Assembly (NCBI RefSeq): GCF_005280585.1
Contig: NZ_SZVO01000011.1
Coordinates: 391-64,390 of the forward strand
Origin: Dyadobacter frigoris
GTDB lineage: Bacteria > Bacteroidota > Bacteroidia > Cytophagales > Spirosomataceae
Direction: 5' to 3'
Length of the DNA stretch: 64,000 nucleotides
In this document: positions 18,991 through 28,127 of the stretch, in pieces
How the letters are laid out: every line of letters begins with the position of its first letter
How positions within the stretch are numbered: the first letter of the stretch is position 1
Notes under the pieces: generated by a model
What the model was told of the DNA's origin: nothing
What the model saw: only the letters and a program-made list of their open reading frames with translations
Databases searched by the model: none
Translations under genes and position numbers: made by a program

Positions 18991-19307
18991 AATGATCCTG
19001 TTGATTTATATCCGTGTAATGCTCTCAATAGATAACCACAAAAGTACATGTTGAGTTGCAAAAACGCTCCTGATTATTCATATGCTTTTACATATTTCGA
19101 ATTGTGTGAAAGCCAGATTTCGGGCGCTGTGCAAACGTTTGCGTATTGAATATTTATAATAAAATACAATCATGTAACCAATTATATATTATTATTATTT
19201 ATAAAAATAATACCTTACGTATAGCATATTATTACAAACAATCCGTACTTTTAATATTATCTTGACAATAACTAATACTTTTTTAACATTTAACAAAATC
19301 CCCATTT
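18991..19307. other. AT-rich divergent intergenic region (uvrA / SusC)
   Basis: 317 bp with no gene. The uvrA side holds a good -7 element (19039-19046). The SusC side is very AT-rich (19150-19300) and has only a near match (TACTTTTA, 19246-19253) to the -7 consensus. No LexA-type box was recognised near uvrA. Confidence 0.4.
19039..19046 (-). promoter_or_regulatory. uvrA promoter -7 element
   Basis: Minus strand TACTTTTG matches TAnnTTTG and would start a transcript about 40 nt before the uvrA TTG. The -33 element is not clear. Confidence 0.5.
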
Positions 19308-22300
19308 ATGAAACAAAATTTACGATTCCTATTTCTTACTGTTACCTTATTGCTTCTGGCAATTTTTAGCAGCATTGAAGCATCTGCCCAGGACAAACGC
19401 GTCACGGGCAAAGTTGTTTCCTCCACAGACAATATTGGCTTACCCGGTGTTAATGTAACGGTAAAAGGAACAACTACCGGTACCGTAACAGATGCCGACG
19501 GAAAATATGCGATTGATTTAAAAACTTCCGGTGCCATACTTGTATATTCTTCTATTGGTTTTGGCAAACAAGAAATTGTTGTAGGCACAAAATCTGTTGT
19601 TGATGTCAGCTTAGTTGATGACATTAAAAACCTGAGCGAAGTAGTTGTAACCGGTTATGGGTCGCAATCTAAAAAGGAAATTACGGGCGCAGTAGCAACC
19701 TTGGATGCTAAACAATTATTAAGTACACCATCAACTAACCTTGGGCAGGCATTGCAAGGAAAAGTGCCGGGTGTGGTTATTGGTAATGAAAACAGCCCTG
19801 GCGGTGGTGTTTCAGTACGTATTCGTGGATTTGGAACAATCAATGACAACTCACCCCTATATGTTGTTGATGGAGTTCCAACAAAAGGTGTTGGGGCAAA
19901 TGGTGTGTCCAATACTTTGAACACGCTGAACCTTAATGATATAGAATCCATGCAGATTTTGAAAGATGCATCTGCAGCTTCTATTTATGGATCACGTGCT
20001 GGTAATGGTGTTGTTATCATTACTACAAAAAGAGGGAAAGTTGGGAAACCGGTTTTTACTTATGACACTTATTACGGAACACAACGTCCTGGAAAATTAC
20101 TGAGCATGTTGAACACACAACAATATGCAGACCTAACCTGGGAAGCAAGAACGAATACAATTAACCAGGCAAAAATGGTTGACGGTGCATTTCCGGCAGG
20201 AACATCATTAACATATCCGACTCACGCACAGTTTGGTAATGGAGCTACGCCTAAAATTCCGGATTACATTTTTCCTTCGGGAACTTATGAAGGTGATCCA
20301 AAAGTGGCAAAGGATGCCAACGGTAATTATGTTAATTACACCACAGACGTAAATTCAGCTGATTTTAACAAAACAAAATGGCTGATTACCAAAGCAAATA
20401 AAGAAGGAACAAACTGGTTGAAAGAAATTTATCAGCCAGCACCAATCCAGAATCACCAGATCGGTGTTTCCGGTGGAACGGAAAGTGGTCGTTATGCCAT
20501 GTCGTTGAATTATTTCAACCAACAAGGTATTATGATCAATACAAGTTTTAAACGTTATACTTTACGTTCCAACACAGAATTTAACGTCAATAAGCGAATC
20601 AGAGTAGGACAGAATTTCCAGGTTGGTTATGCTTCGAGAGTTGGCCAGCCAAACGGAAACAGCAACGAAAGCAATCCTACTACTTTTGCTTACCGTGTAC
20701 CGCCTATCGTTCCTGTTTATGATGTTGCCGGAAATTTTGCAGGAACACGTGGTACCGACGTCGATAACTCGGTTAACCCTGTATCTCTATTGGTTAGAAA
20801 CAAGGATAATCGTCAAAACGAAGTTCGTTTGTTTGGTAATGCCTATGCAGAGATTGATATCCTTAAAAATCTTACGGCAAAATCAAGCTTTGGTATTGAT
20901 TATAACCTGTACAATTATCGTAACTACACGCCAAGAGATATTGAATCTGCGGAAGCGAGAAGTACACAGAGTTTAACGACGACCAATAACTACGAATGGA
21001 CCTGGACATGGTATAACACTTTGACTTATAACATTGTGTTAAACAATCTGCACAAATTCAACATTATTGCCGGTACTGAGTCTATCAAAAATTATTACGA
21101 AAACTTTGACGCGACACGTACAAATTTCCTGGTTGATGGATTGGATAATCGTTACTTAAGCGCAGGAACAGGTGTTCAGACAAACAACGGAGGTGCTGCC
21201 AACTGGAGACTTGCATCAGAATTTGCACGCGCAAGCTATGGCTTAAAAGGCAGATATTTATTTGATGCAACTGTTCGTCGTGACCGTTCTTCAAGATTTG
21301 CTGCTGCTAACCGTGTTGCCTATTTCCCTGCTGTAAGTGGTGGCTGGGTTTTATCTGAAGAAAATTTCGCAAAATCATCGGCTACATGGTTGTCTTATGC
21401 CAAACTTAGAGTTGGCTGGGGACAAACAGGTAATCAGGAAATCGGGAATTATAACTCCTTTACACAATATGCTACAAACCCAGCTTTATCTTTCTATGAC
21501 TTGAACGGTGCAAAAACTTCTGCTGTTCCGGGATATGAACTGGTGCAATTTGGTAATGTAAAAGCAAAATGGGAAACTACAACTTCTACCAACATAGGTT
21601 TGGATGCTGCTTTTTTCAAAGGAAAATTTGACCTGGCCTTAGACTGGTACACACGTACAACATCCGATATGTTGTTTCCGGTATCTCCTCCTTTAACAGC
21701 TGGTGTGGCTGCTGCGCCTTTCCAAAATATCGGTTCTATGAGAAACCGTGGTGTTGATCTTGGTTTAAATTATCATGGAGCAACGCTTGGCGGAGATCTT
21801 ACTTATACGATCGGAGCCAATGTAAGTACCTACCGTAACCTGGTAACCAAAACAAACGGTGATCCCAATACCCAGTATTTTGGTATCAACGATGAGCGTA
21901 TCCAGAACTTTGTTGTAACACAACAGAACTTCCCGATCTCATCATTCTTTGGCTATAAACATGACGGTATTTTCCAGACTGATGCAGAAGCAAAAGAAGC
22001 TCCTAAAAACAATCTGGGTTCAAATGAAAACAGAGCTGGCCGTTTCAAATTTGTCGATGTAAATGGTGATGGAGTAATTGATACCAAAGATTTGAGCATC
22101 ATTGGCAATCCTCACCCGAAATTCACTTACGGTCTTAACATTAATGTGAATTACAAAAACTTCGGACTTGCTTTGTTCGGAGCTGGTGTGCAGGGTAATG
22201 AAATCTTCAACTACGTAAAATACTGGACCGATTTCCCTACTTTCTTTGGAAACAAAAGTACACGTATGCTGAACGAATCATGGAGACCGGGCAATCCGGG

Positions 22301-22625
22301 TGCTATCCTTCCTCAGCTGAATTCAAGCGATCAGGTTAGTATTCTTCCTTCTGATTATTATTTGGAAAAAGGTTCTTATTTCCGTTTCAAAAATATTCAG
22401 CTGACTTATTCACTGCCAAAAAGTATTGCTTCTAAACTGGGACTGGGACCTTGCCGCATTTATGTTCAGGGCCAGAACCTGATCACTATTACGAAATATT
22501 CAGGAATGGATCCAGAGATTAACCTTCGTAACTATGGCGCTGGTAATGACAGGCAAATTGGCGTTGACGGCGGATCATATCCTGCATCAAAACAGTATAT
22601 CGTTGGACTAAACGTAAGTTTCTAA
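19308..22625 (+). CDS. SusC/RagA-family TonB-linked outer membrane transporter
   Basis: 1105 residues. Order: signal peptide (MKQNLRFLFLTVTLL... to ASAQ), carboxypeptidase-regulatory-like domain (VTGKVVSSTDNIGLPGVNVTVKGT), TonB-box region, plug (SEVVVTGYGSQSKKEITGAV; IRIRGFGTIN-type motif; YVVDGVP; LKDASAASIYGSRAGNGVVIITTK) and a large beta-barrel ending QYIVGLNVSF. No STN domain, so it is not a sigma-factor-signalling receptor. Works with the SusD lipoprotein encoded 37 nt downstream to import an oligomeric nutrient. No enzyme or regulator is beside it, so the substrate is unknown. Confidence 0.95.
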   Translation: MKQNLRFLFLTVTLLLLAIFSSIEASAQDKRVTGKVVSSTDNIGLPGVNVTVKGTTTGTVTDADGKYAIDLKTSGAILVYSSIGFGKQEIVVGTKSVVDVSLVDDIKNLSEVVVTGYGSQSKKEITGAVATLDAKQLLSTPSTNLGQALQGKVPGVVIGNENSPGGGVSVRIRGFGTINDNSPLYVVDGVPTKGVGANGVSNTLNTLNLNDIESMQILKDASAASIYGSRAGNGVVIITTKRGKVGKPVFTYDTYYGTQRPGKLLSMLNTQQYADLTWEARTNTINQAKMVDGAFPAGTSLTYPTHAQFGNGATPKIPDYIFPSGTYEGDPKVAKDANGNYVNYTTDVNSADFNKTKWLITKANKEGTNWLKEIYQPAPIQNHQIGVSGGTESGRYAMSLNYFNQQGIMINTSFKRYTLRSNTEFNVNKRIRVGQNFQVGYASRVGQPNGNSNESNPTTFAYRVPPIVPVYDVAGNFAGTRGTDVDNSVNPVSLLVRNKDNRQNEVRLFGNAYAEIDILKNLTAKSSFGIDYNLYNYRNYTPRDIESAEARSTQSLTTTNNYEWTWTWYNTLTYNIVLNNLHKFNIIAGTESIKNYYENFDATRTNFLVDGLDNRYLSAGTGVQTNNGGAANWRLASEFARASYGLKGRYLFDATVRRDRSSRFAAANRVAYFPAVSGGWVLSEENFAKSSATWLSYAKLRVGWGQTGNQEIGNYNSFTQYATNPALSFYDLNGAKTSAVPGYELVQFGNVKAKWETTTSTNIGLDAAFFKGKFDLALDWYTRTTSDMLFPVSPPLTAGVAAAPFQNIGSMRNRGVDLGLNYHGATLGGDLTYTIGANVSTYRNLVTKTNGDPNTQYFGINDERIQNFVVTQQNFPISSFFGYKHDGIFQTDAEAKEAPKNNLGSNENRAGRFKFVDVNGDGVIDTKDLSIIGNPHPKFTYGLNINVNYKNFGLALFGAGVQGNEIFNYVKYWTDFPTFFGNKSTRMLNESWRPGNPGAILPQLNSSDQVSILPSDYYLEKGSYFRFKNIQLTYSLPKSIASKLGLGPCRIYVQGQNLITITKYSGMDPEINLRNYGAGNDRQIGVDGGSYPASKQYIVGLNVSF

Positions 22626-22662
22626 TCACCTGATCTTAGCAAAACTTTAATTTTATAAAGAG

Positions 22663-24381
22663 ATGAAAAAAATTGCCATACTATTCTCGGCCGTTATTCT
22701 GGGAATCCTGAGTTCATGTTCAGACTCGTTTCTGGATGTAAGTCCAAAAGCAGCACTTAGCTCAACAACTTTACAAAACAAAATAGGCGTAAATGCTTTG
22801 CTGGTAGGGGCGTATGCCCTACTCGATGGCTGGGCAACAGCCGAAGGTGCTTACCGGTCTTACAATGTTGGGGCTGATAACTGGGTGTACGGAAGTGTTG
22901 CCTCAGATGATGCACATAAAGGTACCAATGCGGGTGACCAGCCGCCTATATCTTTAATTGAAACAGGAAATATTGCATCTGATAATATCTATTTCCGCGG
23001 AAAATGGAGAGGTATGTACGATGGTATCGCCCGTTCAAATGATGTAATTCAAAATTTGGCCAAAGCCACTGATTTTACAGATGCAGAACGCGCTCAAATA
23101 ACAGCCGAAGCTCGTTTTCTTCGTGGAAATTACCATTTCGAGTTGAAGAAAATGTATAACATGGTGCCTTACATCGACGATAAAACATACGATCCCAACA
23201 ATCTGGAAAGTACTAAATTGCCGAACAGCACAGATATTTATCCAAACATTGAAGCAGATTTGAAAGCAGCTTATGATGTTTTGCCAACTTCACAATCTCA
23301 GCCAGGCCGCCCTACAAAATGGGCTGCGGGTGCGCTGTTGTCCAAAGTATATCTGTTCCAGAAAAAATATGCAGAAGCAAAAACAATTCTGGAAGCGATT
23401 GTTGCAAGCGGGAAATACAGTCTTATGGCAAAATACCACGACAATTTCCAGGCTAGTACAAACAACAATGCAGAATCAATTTTTGAAGTAGAATATTCAG
23501 TGAACGACGGTGCTGCCGGTGGAGAAAACGGTAATATCGGATCGACATTGAATTATCCATATGGTGGTGGTGCATTTACAACCTGCTGCGGATTTTTCCA
23601 GCCTTCTAATAATCTGGTTAATGCTTTCAAAACGGATGCAAACGGATTGCCGTTATTAGATACTTACGACAATTCTGATATTCCAAACGATCAGGGAATT
23701 GAATCAACGGCGCCGTTTACACCTTATACAGGACCACTTGATCCTCGTTTGGACTGGACAGTTGGCCGTCGTGGCATTCCATATCTTGACTGGGGCGTTC
23801 ATCCTGGGAAAGCCTATGTTAGAGATCAAACATACGGAGGCCCTTATTCTCCGAAGAAACACGTTTCAGCCAAAGCTGATCCTTCGTTCGCTTCCAATAA
23901 CCGCTTAAATGCCAATAACTTCCGTATGATACGTTATGCGCAGGTATTACTGTGGCTTGCTGAAATTGAAACGGAAATAGGTAGCCTTGACAAAGCAAGA
24001 GCCTATGTAAACCAGATTCGTGCAAGAGCTGCAAGACCGGAAGGTTTTGTAAAAAATGCTGACGGAACAGCTGCTGCTAATTATGTAATCAAAGAGTACA
24101 GCACCACTTGGCCAGATCAGGCATATGCCCGTAAAGCTGTCAGATTTGAAGAACGTCTTGAACTTGGAATGGAAGGCAACAGACGCTATGACCTTGTTCG
24201 CTGGGGAATTGCTGCCGAGACAATGAATGCTTACTATCTGGTTGAAGGTACCAAACGTGCCTATCTGAAAGGATCTCAGTTTGTAAAAGGAAAGCATGAA
24301 TATTTCCCGATCCCGATTCAGGAAATATTAAACAGCCAGGTAGGCGGAAAACCTACTTTGACGCAAAATAGTGGATATTAG
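22663..24381 (+). CDS. SusD/RagB-family outer membrane lipoprotein
   Basis: 572 residues; partner of the preceding SusC. The lipoprotein signal has its lipobox at LSSC (C19). A SusD-like TPR helical scaffold follows (EARFLRGNYHFELKKMYNMVPYID is the typical early motif; AEIETEIGSLDKARAYVNQIRARA and RFEERLELGMEGNRRYDLVRW are the typical late ones). It caps the SusC barrel on the cell surface and binds substrate. The transcription unit ends with a hairpin at 24402-24439. Confidence 0.95.
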   Translation: MKKIAILFSAVILGILSSCSDSFLDVSPKAALSSTTLQNKIGVNALLVGAYALLDGWATAEGAYRSYNVGADNWVYGSVASDDAHKGTNAGDQPPISLIETGNIASDNIYFRGKWRGMYDGIARSNDVIQNLAKATDFTDAERAQITAEARFLRGNYHFELKKMYNMVPYIDDKTYDPNNLESTKLPNSTDIYPNIEADLKAAYDVLPTSQSQPGRPTKWAAGALLSKVYLFQKKYAEAKTILEAIVASGKYSLMAKYHDNFQASTNNNAESIFEVEYSVNDGAAGGENGNIGSTLNYPYGGGAFTTCCGFFQPSNNLVNAFKTDANGLPLLDTYDNSDIPNDQGIESTAPFTPYTGPLDPRLDWTVGRRGIPYLDWGVHPGKAYVRDQTYGGPYSPKKHVSAKADPSFASNNRLNANNFRMIRYAQVLLWLAEIETEIGSLDKARAYVNQIRARAARPEGFVKNADGTAAANYVIKEYSTTWPDQAYARKAVRFEERLELGMEGNRRYDLVRWGIAAETMNAYYLVEGTKRAYLKGSQFVKGKHEYFPIPIQEILNSQVGGKPTLTQNSGY

Positions 24382-24401
24382 AACATCAGGTTGAATTTAA
24401 C

Positions 24402-24439
24402 AATAAAAGAGCCGATTCATTTGAGTCGGCTTTTTATTG
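24402..24439 (+). terminator. Terminator of the SusC/SusD unit
   Basis: Stem around GAGCCGA / TCGGCTT within AATAAAA...TTTTATT, with a 10-nt loop and a T run. Confidence 0.85.
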
Positions 24440-24476
24440 TTAAATTTGTATCGAAATATTAAAAAGCAGATATAAT

Positions 24477-24644
24477 ATGACACTGAAAAACGAAAGCGAG
24501 TATGAAAAAGCTTCCGAAAGAATTGATGAAATTTTCGGAGCAAAACCAGGAACACCAGAGAAAAAAGAACTGGATGAATTGCTGAAAGCAGTAAAAGCTT
24601 ACGAAGACGATTTTATAAGAATGTTGAAAGAAAATGATATGTAA
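24477..24644 (+). CDS. Small HigA-N-terminal-like protein (stand-alone)
   Basis: 55 residues from ATG 24477. It reads MTLKNESEYEKASERIDEIF, then AKPGTPEKKELDELLKAVKAYED. This is the motif order of the N-terminal domain of HigA-like antitoxins (YExAxxRI-D, PGTPE--ELDEL, V-YE) but with no helix-turn-helix. It is highly charged and probably helical. No toxin is beside it: upstream is a SusD terminator and downstream is convergent mazG. It may be a decayed antitoxin or a small protein in its own right. The same motif pattern recurs at 8930 (broken) and 56265. Confidence 0.6.
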   Translation: MTLKNESEYEKASERIDEIFGAKPGTPEKKELDELLKAVKAYEDDFIRMLKENDM

Positions 24645-24658
24645 CTGAGCGCGTTCCC

Positions 24659-25492
24659 TTAAACTTTCAGTGCTTTCGCTTGATTCCAGTACTCATCCAT
24701 TTCGGTCAAAGTCATTTCCGTCAGCGATTTCCCATCCGCTTTTGACGCCTCTTCCATGTATTGAAAACGGCGGATGAATTTTTTATTGGTACGTTCTAAT
24801 GCCGTTTCAGGATTGATATCTACAAATCTTGAATAATTAACTAACGAAAATAATAAGTCACCGAATTCCGCTTCTGCTTCTTTTTGATCAATTACTTCTG
24901 TCGTTTCAATATCAAAATTTTCCTTAAACTCCTGCAATTCTTCCTCTACCTTTTCCCAAACCTGCTGTTTTTCATCCCAGTCAAATCCTGCTCCACGCGC
25001 TTTTTCCTGAATACGCATTGCTTTTACAAGCGCCGGCAAAGACGCGGGAACTCCGGATAAAACAGATTTATTTCCTTCTTTTAATTTCAATTTTTCCCAA
25101 TTCTGTTTGACCTGTTCTTCGGTATCTGCTTTTGCATCTCCATAAATATGCGGATGGCGTGAAATTAGTTTATCACAAATTCCTGTCAATACATCAGCAA
25201 TTTCAAACCGTACTCCGGTTTCCGGATTATTTTCGGAAGCGATTTTGGCATAAAAAACAATATGTAAAAGAACGTCTCCCAGCTCCTTTTTTATTTCAGG
25301 CAAATCATTTTCCAGAATTGCATCCGACAATTCATACGTTTCTTCGATTGTCAGATGCCTCAAACTTTCCAAAGTTTGTTTACGGTCCCAGGGACATTGT
25401 TCCCGTAATTCATCCATGATAGTAAGCAAACGGTCAAATGCCATAAGTTGCTGCTGACGGCTTTCGGGCAAATCGATGAAGTTTTTTTCCAT
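24659..25492 (-). CDS. mazG: Nucleoside triphosphate pyrophosphohydrolase MazG
   Basis: 277 residues, or 261 from the alternative ATG at 25444. Hydrolyses (d)NTPs to monophosphates and pyrophosphate. Two MazG domains: the first has CPWDRKQTLESLRHLTIEETYEL and the EExxE/ExxD metal motif (KKELGDVLLHIVFYAKI); the second has EAEFGDLLFSLVNYSRF. Residue 17 onward (MAFDRLLTIMDEL) is where family members usually begin, and a promoter -7 element lies only 5 nt upstream of the first ATG. The shorter form with a leader of about 45 nt is therefore attractive, unless the message is leaderless. Confidence 0.93.
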   Translation of the reverse strand: MEKNFIDLPESRQQQLMAFDRLLTIMDELREQCPWDRKQTLESLRHLTIEETYELSDAILENDLPEIKKELGDVLLHIVFYAKIASENNPETGVRFEIADVLTGICDKLISRHPHIYGDAKADTEEQVKQNWEKLKLKEGNKSVLSGVPASLPALVKAMRIQEKARGAGFDWDEKQQVWEKVEEELQEFKENFDIETTEVIDQKEAEAEFGDLLFSLVNYSRFVDINPETALERTNKKFIRRFQYMEEASKADGKSLTEMTLTEMDEYWNQAKALKV

Positions 25493-25496
25493 AATT

Positions 25497-25504
25497 CAAA
25501 GGTA
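25497..25504 (-). promoter_or_regulatory. mazG promoter -7 element (TACCTTTG)
   Basis: Exact TAnnTTTG match on the minus strand, with its inner edge 5 nt from the annotated ATG at 25492. The transcript would begin at or next to that ATG. Confidence 0.55.
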
Positions 25505-25637
25505 AGGTTTCAGCGTTTAAAACATAATAAATTGAGTAAAGTCTCTATGCGAAGATCTTAAAACGATGAGGTCAAAATCAGCGAACTTTTTTCTGATTAA
25601 AACGATTAATTGAGTATCACCAACTTAATAATATCTA

Positions 25638-27485
25638 TTGAAGAAAATCCCTGCTACTGAATCTTTTAAATCAATTTCCTCGTCTTCACAATCTTTTAAA
25701 AAGCGATTTTCTGCTTTACAAAATCTCCCACGCTTTTTCCAACTTGTCTGGGAAACAAACAAATTACTGACCCTGGGAAATATTTTTTTCCGGCTTATCA
25801 AATCCGCTCTTCCTTTATTGATGCTTTACATTGGTAAAGAAATCATTGATGAAGTTGTCAGATTGATTAATAATGACAGCGATTCCCATAATTATTTGTG
25901 GCTGCTTGTTGGTGCCGAACTTGCATTAACTATAATTTCAGATCTATTAAACCGCTGTATCAATTTATTTGACAGTTTACTTGGAGATCTGGTCGCCAAT
26001 AAAACCTCTGTTGATCTTGTCCATCACGCGGCAAAACTGGATTTATATCAGTTTGAAAATCCTGTTTTTTATGACAAACTGGAACGCGCCCGTCGCCAAA
26101 CTTCCGGCAGAACCGTATTGCTTTCTCAAACATTGGCGCAAATTCAGGATATTCTAACGCTGCTTTCTCTGGGTGCAGGTTTGATCGTTTTCAATCCCTG
26201 GCTGATACTTATTCTCATTATTGCCGTTATCCCATCCTTTTTAGGAGAAACACATTTTAACGAAAAAACATATTCACTTACGAGAAGCTGGACACCTGAA
26301 AGAAGAGAACTGGATTATTTACGCTACCTCGGGTCAAGTGCCGAAACGGCGAAGGAAGTCAAGGTTTTCGGTCTGGAAAATTATCTGGCGAAACGTTTTA
26401 AGGAACTTTCAGAAGAATACTATCTCGCCAATCGTAAAATTTCTATTAGTCGGGCGAGTTGGGGATATTTTTTATCGGCCATTGGAACGTTGGCTTATTA
26501 TGCCGCTTACTTTTTTGTATTAATGCAAACATTGAGCGGGTTGATTACGATAGGAACCATGACTTTTCTTTCCGGTTCTTTTCAAAGAATGCACGGAATG
26601 CTCCAAAGTATCATGAGCAGGTTTTCCGGCATTGCAGAAAACGCACTTTATCTGAAAGATCTTTTTGAGTTTTTTGAAATTGAACCAACAATTCTGGCCA
26701 ACGAAAACGGTAATTTAATTCCGCGGCCTATCCAAAAGGGAATAACTTTTGAAAATGTCAGTTTTAAATATCCTGACAATGATTTCTGGGCGATAAGAAA
26801 TCTTTCTTTTACTTTAAATCCAGGAGAAAAACTGGCGCTTGTTGGAGAAAACGGTGCAGGGAAAACCACTTTGGTAAAACTTCTTGCCTGTTTGTACAAA
26901 CCCACAGAAGGCCGGATTTTAATTGACGGAATTGACATTTTAGATTACCAGCTGGCTGATCTCCGGGCCAACATTGGCATTATTTTCCAGGATTATATCC
27001 GATACGAAATGACGGTTTCCGACAACATTGCGGTTGGAGACATTGAAAATATTGATAATAAAGAAGCGATTCAAATTGCATCAGAAATGAGTATGGCCAA
27101 TGAATTAATTGCCCAGCTACCGAACGGTTTCGAACAGGTTTTAGGAAAACGGTTTAAGGAAGGAACCGAGCTTTCCGGAGGGCAATGGCAAAAAATCGCT
27201 CTGGCACGTGCCTACATGAGAGATGCTCAGCTTATTGTTTTAGACGAACCAACTTCCGCCCTCGATGCCCGCGCCGAACATCAGGTTTTCCAACGCTTCA
27301 GTGAGCTGATCCATGGAAAAATGGCGGTACTTATCTCTCACCGATTCTCAACCGTCAGAATGGCTGACCGGATTCTATTCCTTGAAAAAGGGAAACTGAT
27401 CGAGTTCGGATCACATGACGAGTTACTGAATATCGGCGGAAAATATGCTGAATTATTCCAGTTACAGGCTCAGGGATATTTATAA
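25638..27485 (+). CDS. ABC transporter, fused permease and ATPase (exporter type)
   Basis: 615 residues. The TTG at 25638 is taken as start because the next methionine lies inside the first membrane helix. Six transmembrane helices (about 55-340) are followed by the ATPase: Walker A LVGENGAGKTTLVKLL, Q-loop IIFQDYIRYEMTV, signature ELSGGQWQKIALARA, Walker B LIVLDEPTSALD, H-loop ISHRFSTV. This is a half-transporter that would act as a homodimer exporter. The substrate is not predictable; there is no substrate-specific neighbour. Its stop directly abuts the convergent thioesterase gene (27486), leaving no room for a terminator between them. Confidence 0.93.
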   Translation: MKKIPATESFKSISSSSQSFKKRFSALQNLPRFFQLVWETNKLLTLGNIFFRLIKSALPLLMLYIGKEIIDEVVRLINNDSDSHNYLWLLVGAELALTIISDLLNRCINLFDSLLGDLVANKTSVDLVHHAAKLDLYQFENPVFYDKLERARRQTSGRTVLLSQTLAQIQDILTLLSLGAGLIVFNPWLILILIIAVIPSFLGETHFNEKTYSLTRSWTPERRELDYLRYLGSSAETAKEVKVFGLENYLAKRFKELSEEYYLANRKISISRASWGYFLSAIGTLAYYAAYFFVLMQTLSGLITIGTMTFLSGSFQRMHGMLQSIMSRFSGIAENALYLKDLFEFFEIEPTILANENGNLIPRPIQKGITFENVSFKYPDNDFWAIRNLSFTLNPGEKLALVGENGAGKTTLVKLLACLYKPTEGRILIDGIDILDYQLADLRANIGIIFQDYIRYEMTVSDNIAVGDIENIDNKEAIQIASEMSMANELIAQLPNGFEQVLGKRFKEGTELSGGQWQKIALARAYMRDAQLIVLDEPTSALDARAEHQVFQRFSELIHGKMAVLISHRFSTVRMADRILFLEKGKLIEFGSHDELLNIGGKYAELFQLQAQGYL

Positions 27486-27956
27486 TCAGGATGGAATTCT
27501 AAATCCGGTTTGAAGGAGATTACTTGTGCATTTTGCAATAATCACACCTTCGGCGCTGACAATACTTCCTTCTACATGTACAATATTTTTGCCGGTGCGA
27601 ATTACATTTCCGCTGGCAAAAATTGTTTCTCCAACTTTTGCAGCGTTCAAAAAATCGCAATTCAGGTTAACAGAAACGAAAGCAAATTCTCTTCCCAAAG
27701 CATATACCATGGTACCTACTACTTCATCTAAAATCGTAGCTGCAATGCCTCCGTGTAATATTCCCATCGGATTCGACATATCTTTTCTTACAACAAATTC
27801 TACTTTCATGTTTCCTTCCTGAATGTCCAGCAGCGTTCCGTTAAGCCATCTGCCAACAGGGGAATGACTTCCCTCCATCGGTTTTCCGATAAAAGTCTGC
27901 ATATATTCTAAACGGGTTTTGTCGTTAACCTGATCGGGTTTCAAAGATTCCTTCAT
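27486..27956 (-). CDS. PaaI-family hotdog thioesterase
   Basis: 156 residues. Single hotdog domain with the HGG motif and downstream acid (GILHGGIAATILDEVVGTMVYA), then VSVNLNCDFLNAAKVGETIFASGNVIRTGKNIVHVEGSI. The family hydrolyses acyl- or aryl-CoA thioesters; the substrate is unknown. The N-terminal 40 residues are an extension. It faces comA across a region with two opposed promoter elements. Confidence 0.9.
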   Translation of the reverse strand: MKESLKPDQVNDKTRLEYMQTFIGKPMEGSHSPVGRWLNGTLLDIQEGNMKVEFVVRKDMSNPMGILHGGIAATILDEVVGTMVYALGREFAFVSVNLNCDFLNAAKVGETIFASGNVIRTGKNIVHVEGSIVSAEGVIIAKCTSNLLQTGFRIPS

Positions 27957-28070
27957 TTTAAATAATCATTAAGAAAAGTAAATATACAGCGGTATATTAT
28001 TGGAAAATAGTAATTAACACAGATTTACGCAGAGAATCATGTCAATACTATGGATTTAATTGCTACGTAT

Positions 28071-28091
28071 CAAAGGTAATTGCTACCTTTG
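28071..28091. promoter_or_regulatory. Opposed -7 elements forming an inverted repeat
   Basis: CAAAGGTA (28071-28078) and TACCTTTG (28084-28091) are perfect inverted copies separated by 5 nt. Each is a TAnnTTTG element, one for the thioesterase (minus) and one for comA (plus). The plus one puts the start codon at 28128 about 30 nt from the transcript start. Confidence 0.6.
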
Positions 28092-28127
28092 CCCGAGTTT
28101 TTCGAAGACTTAAAAGAGTATCCAAAT

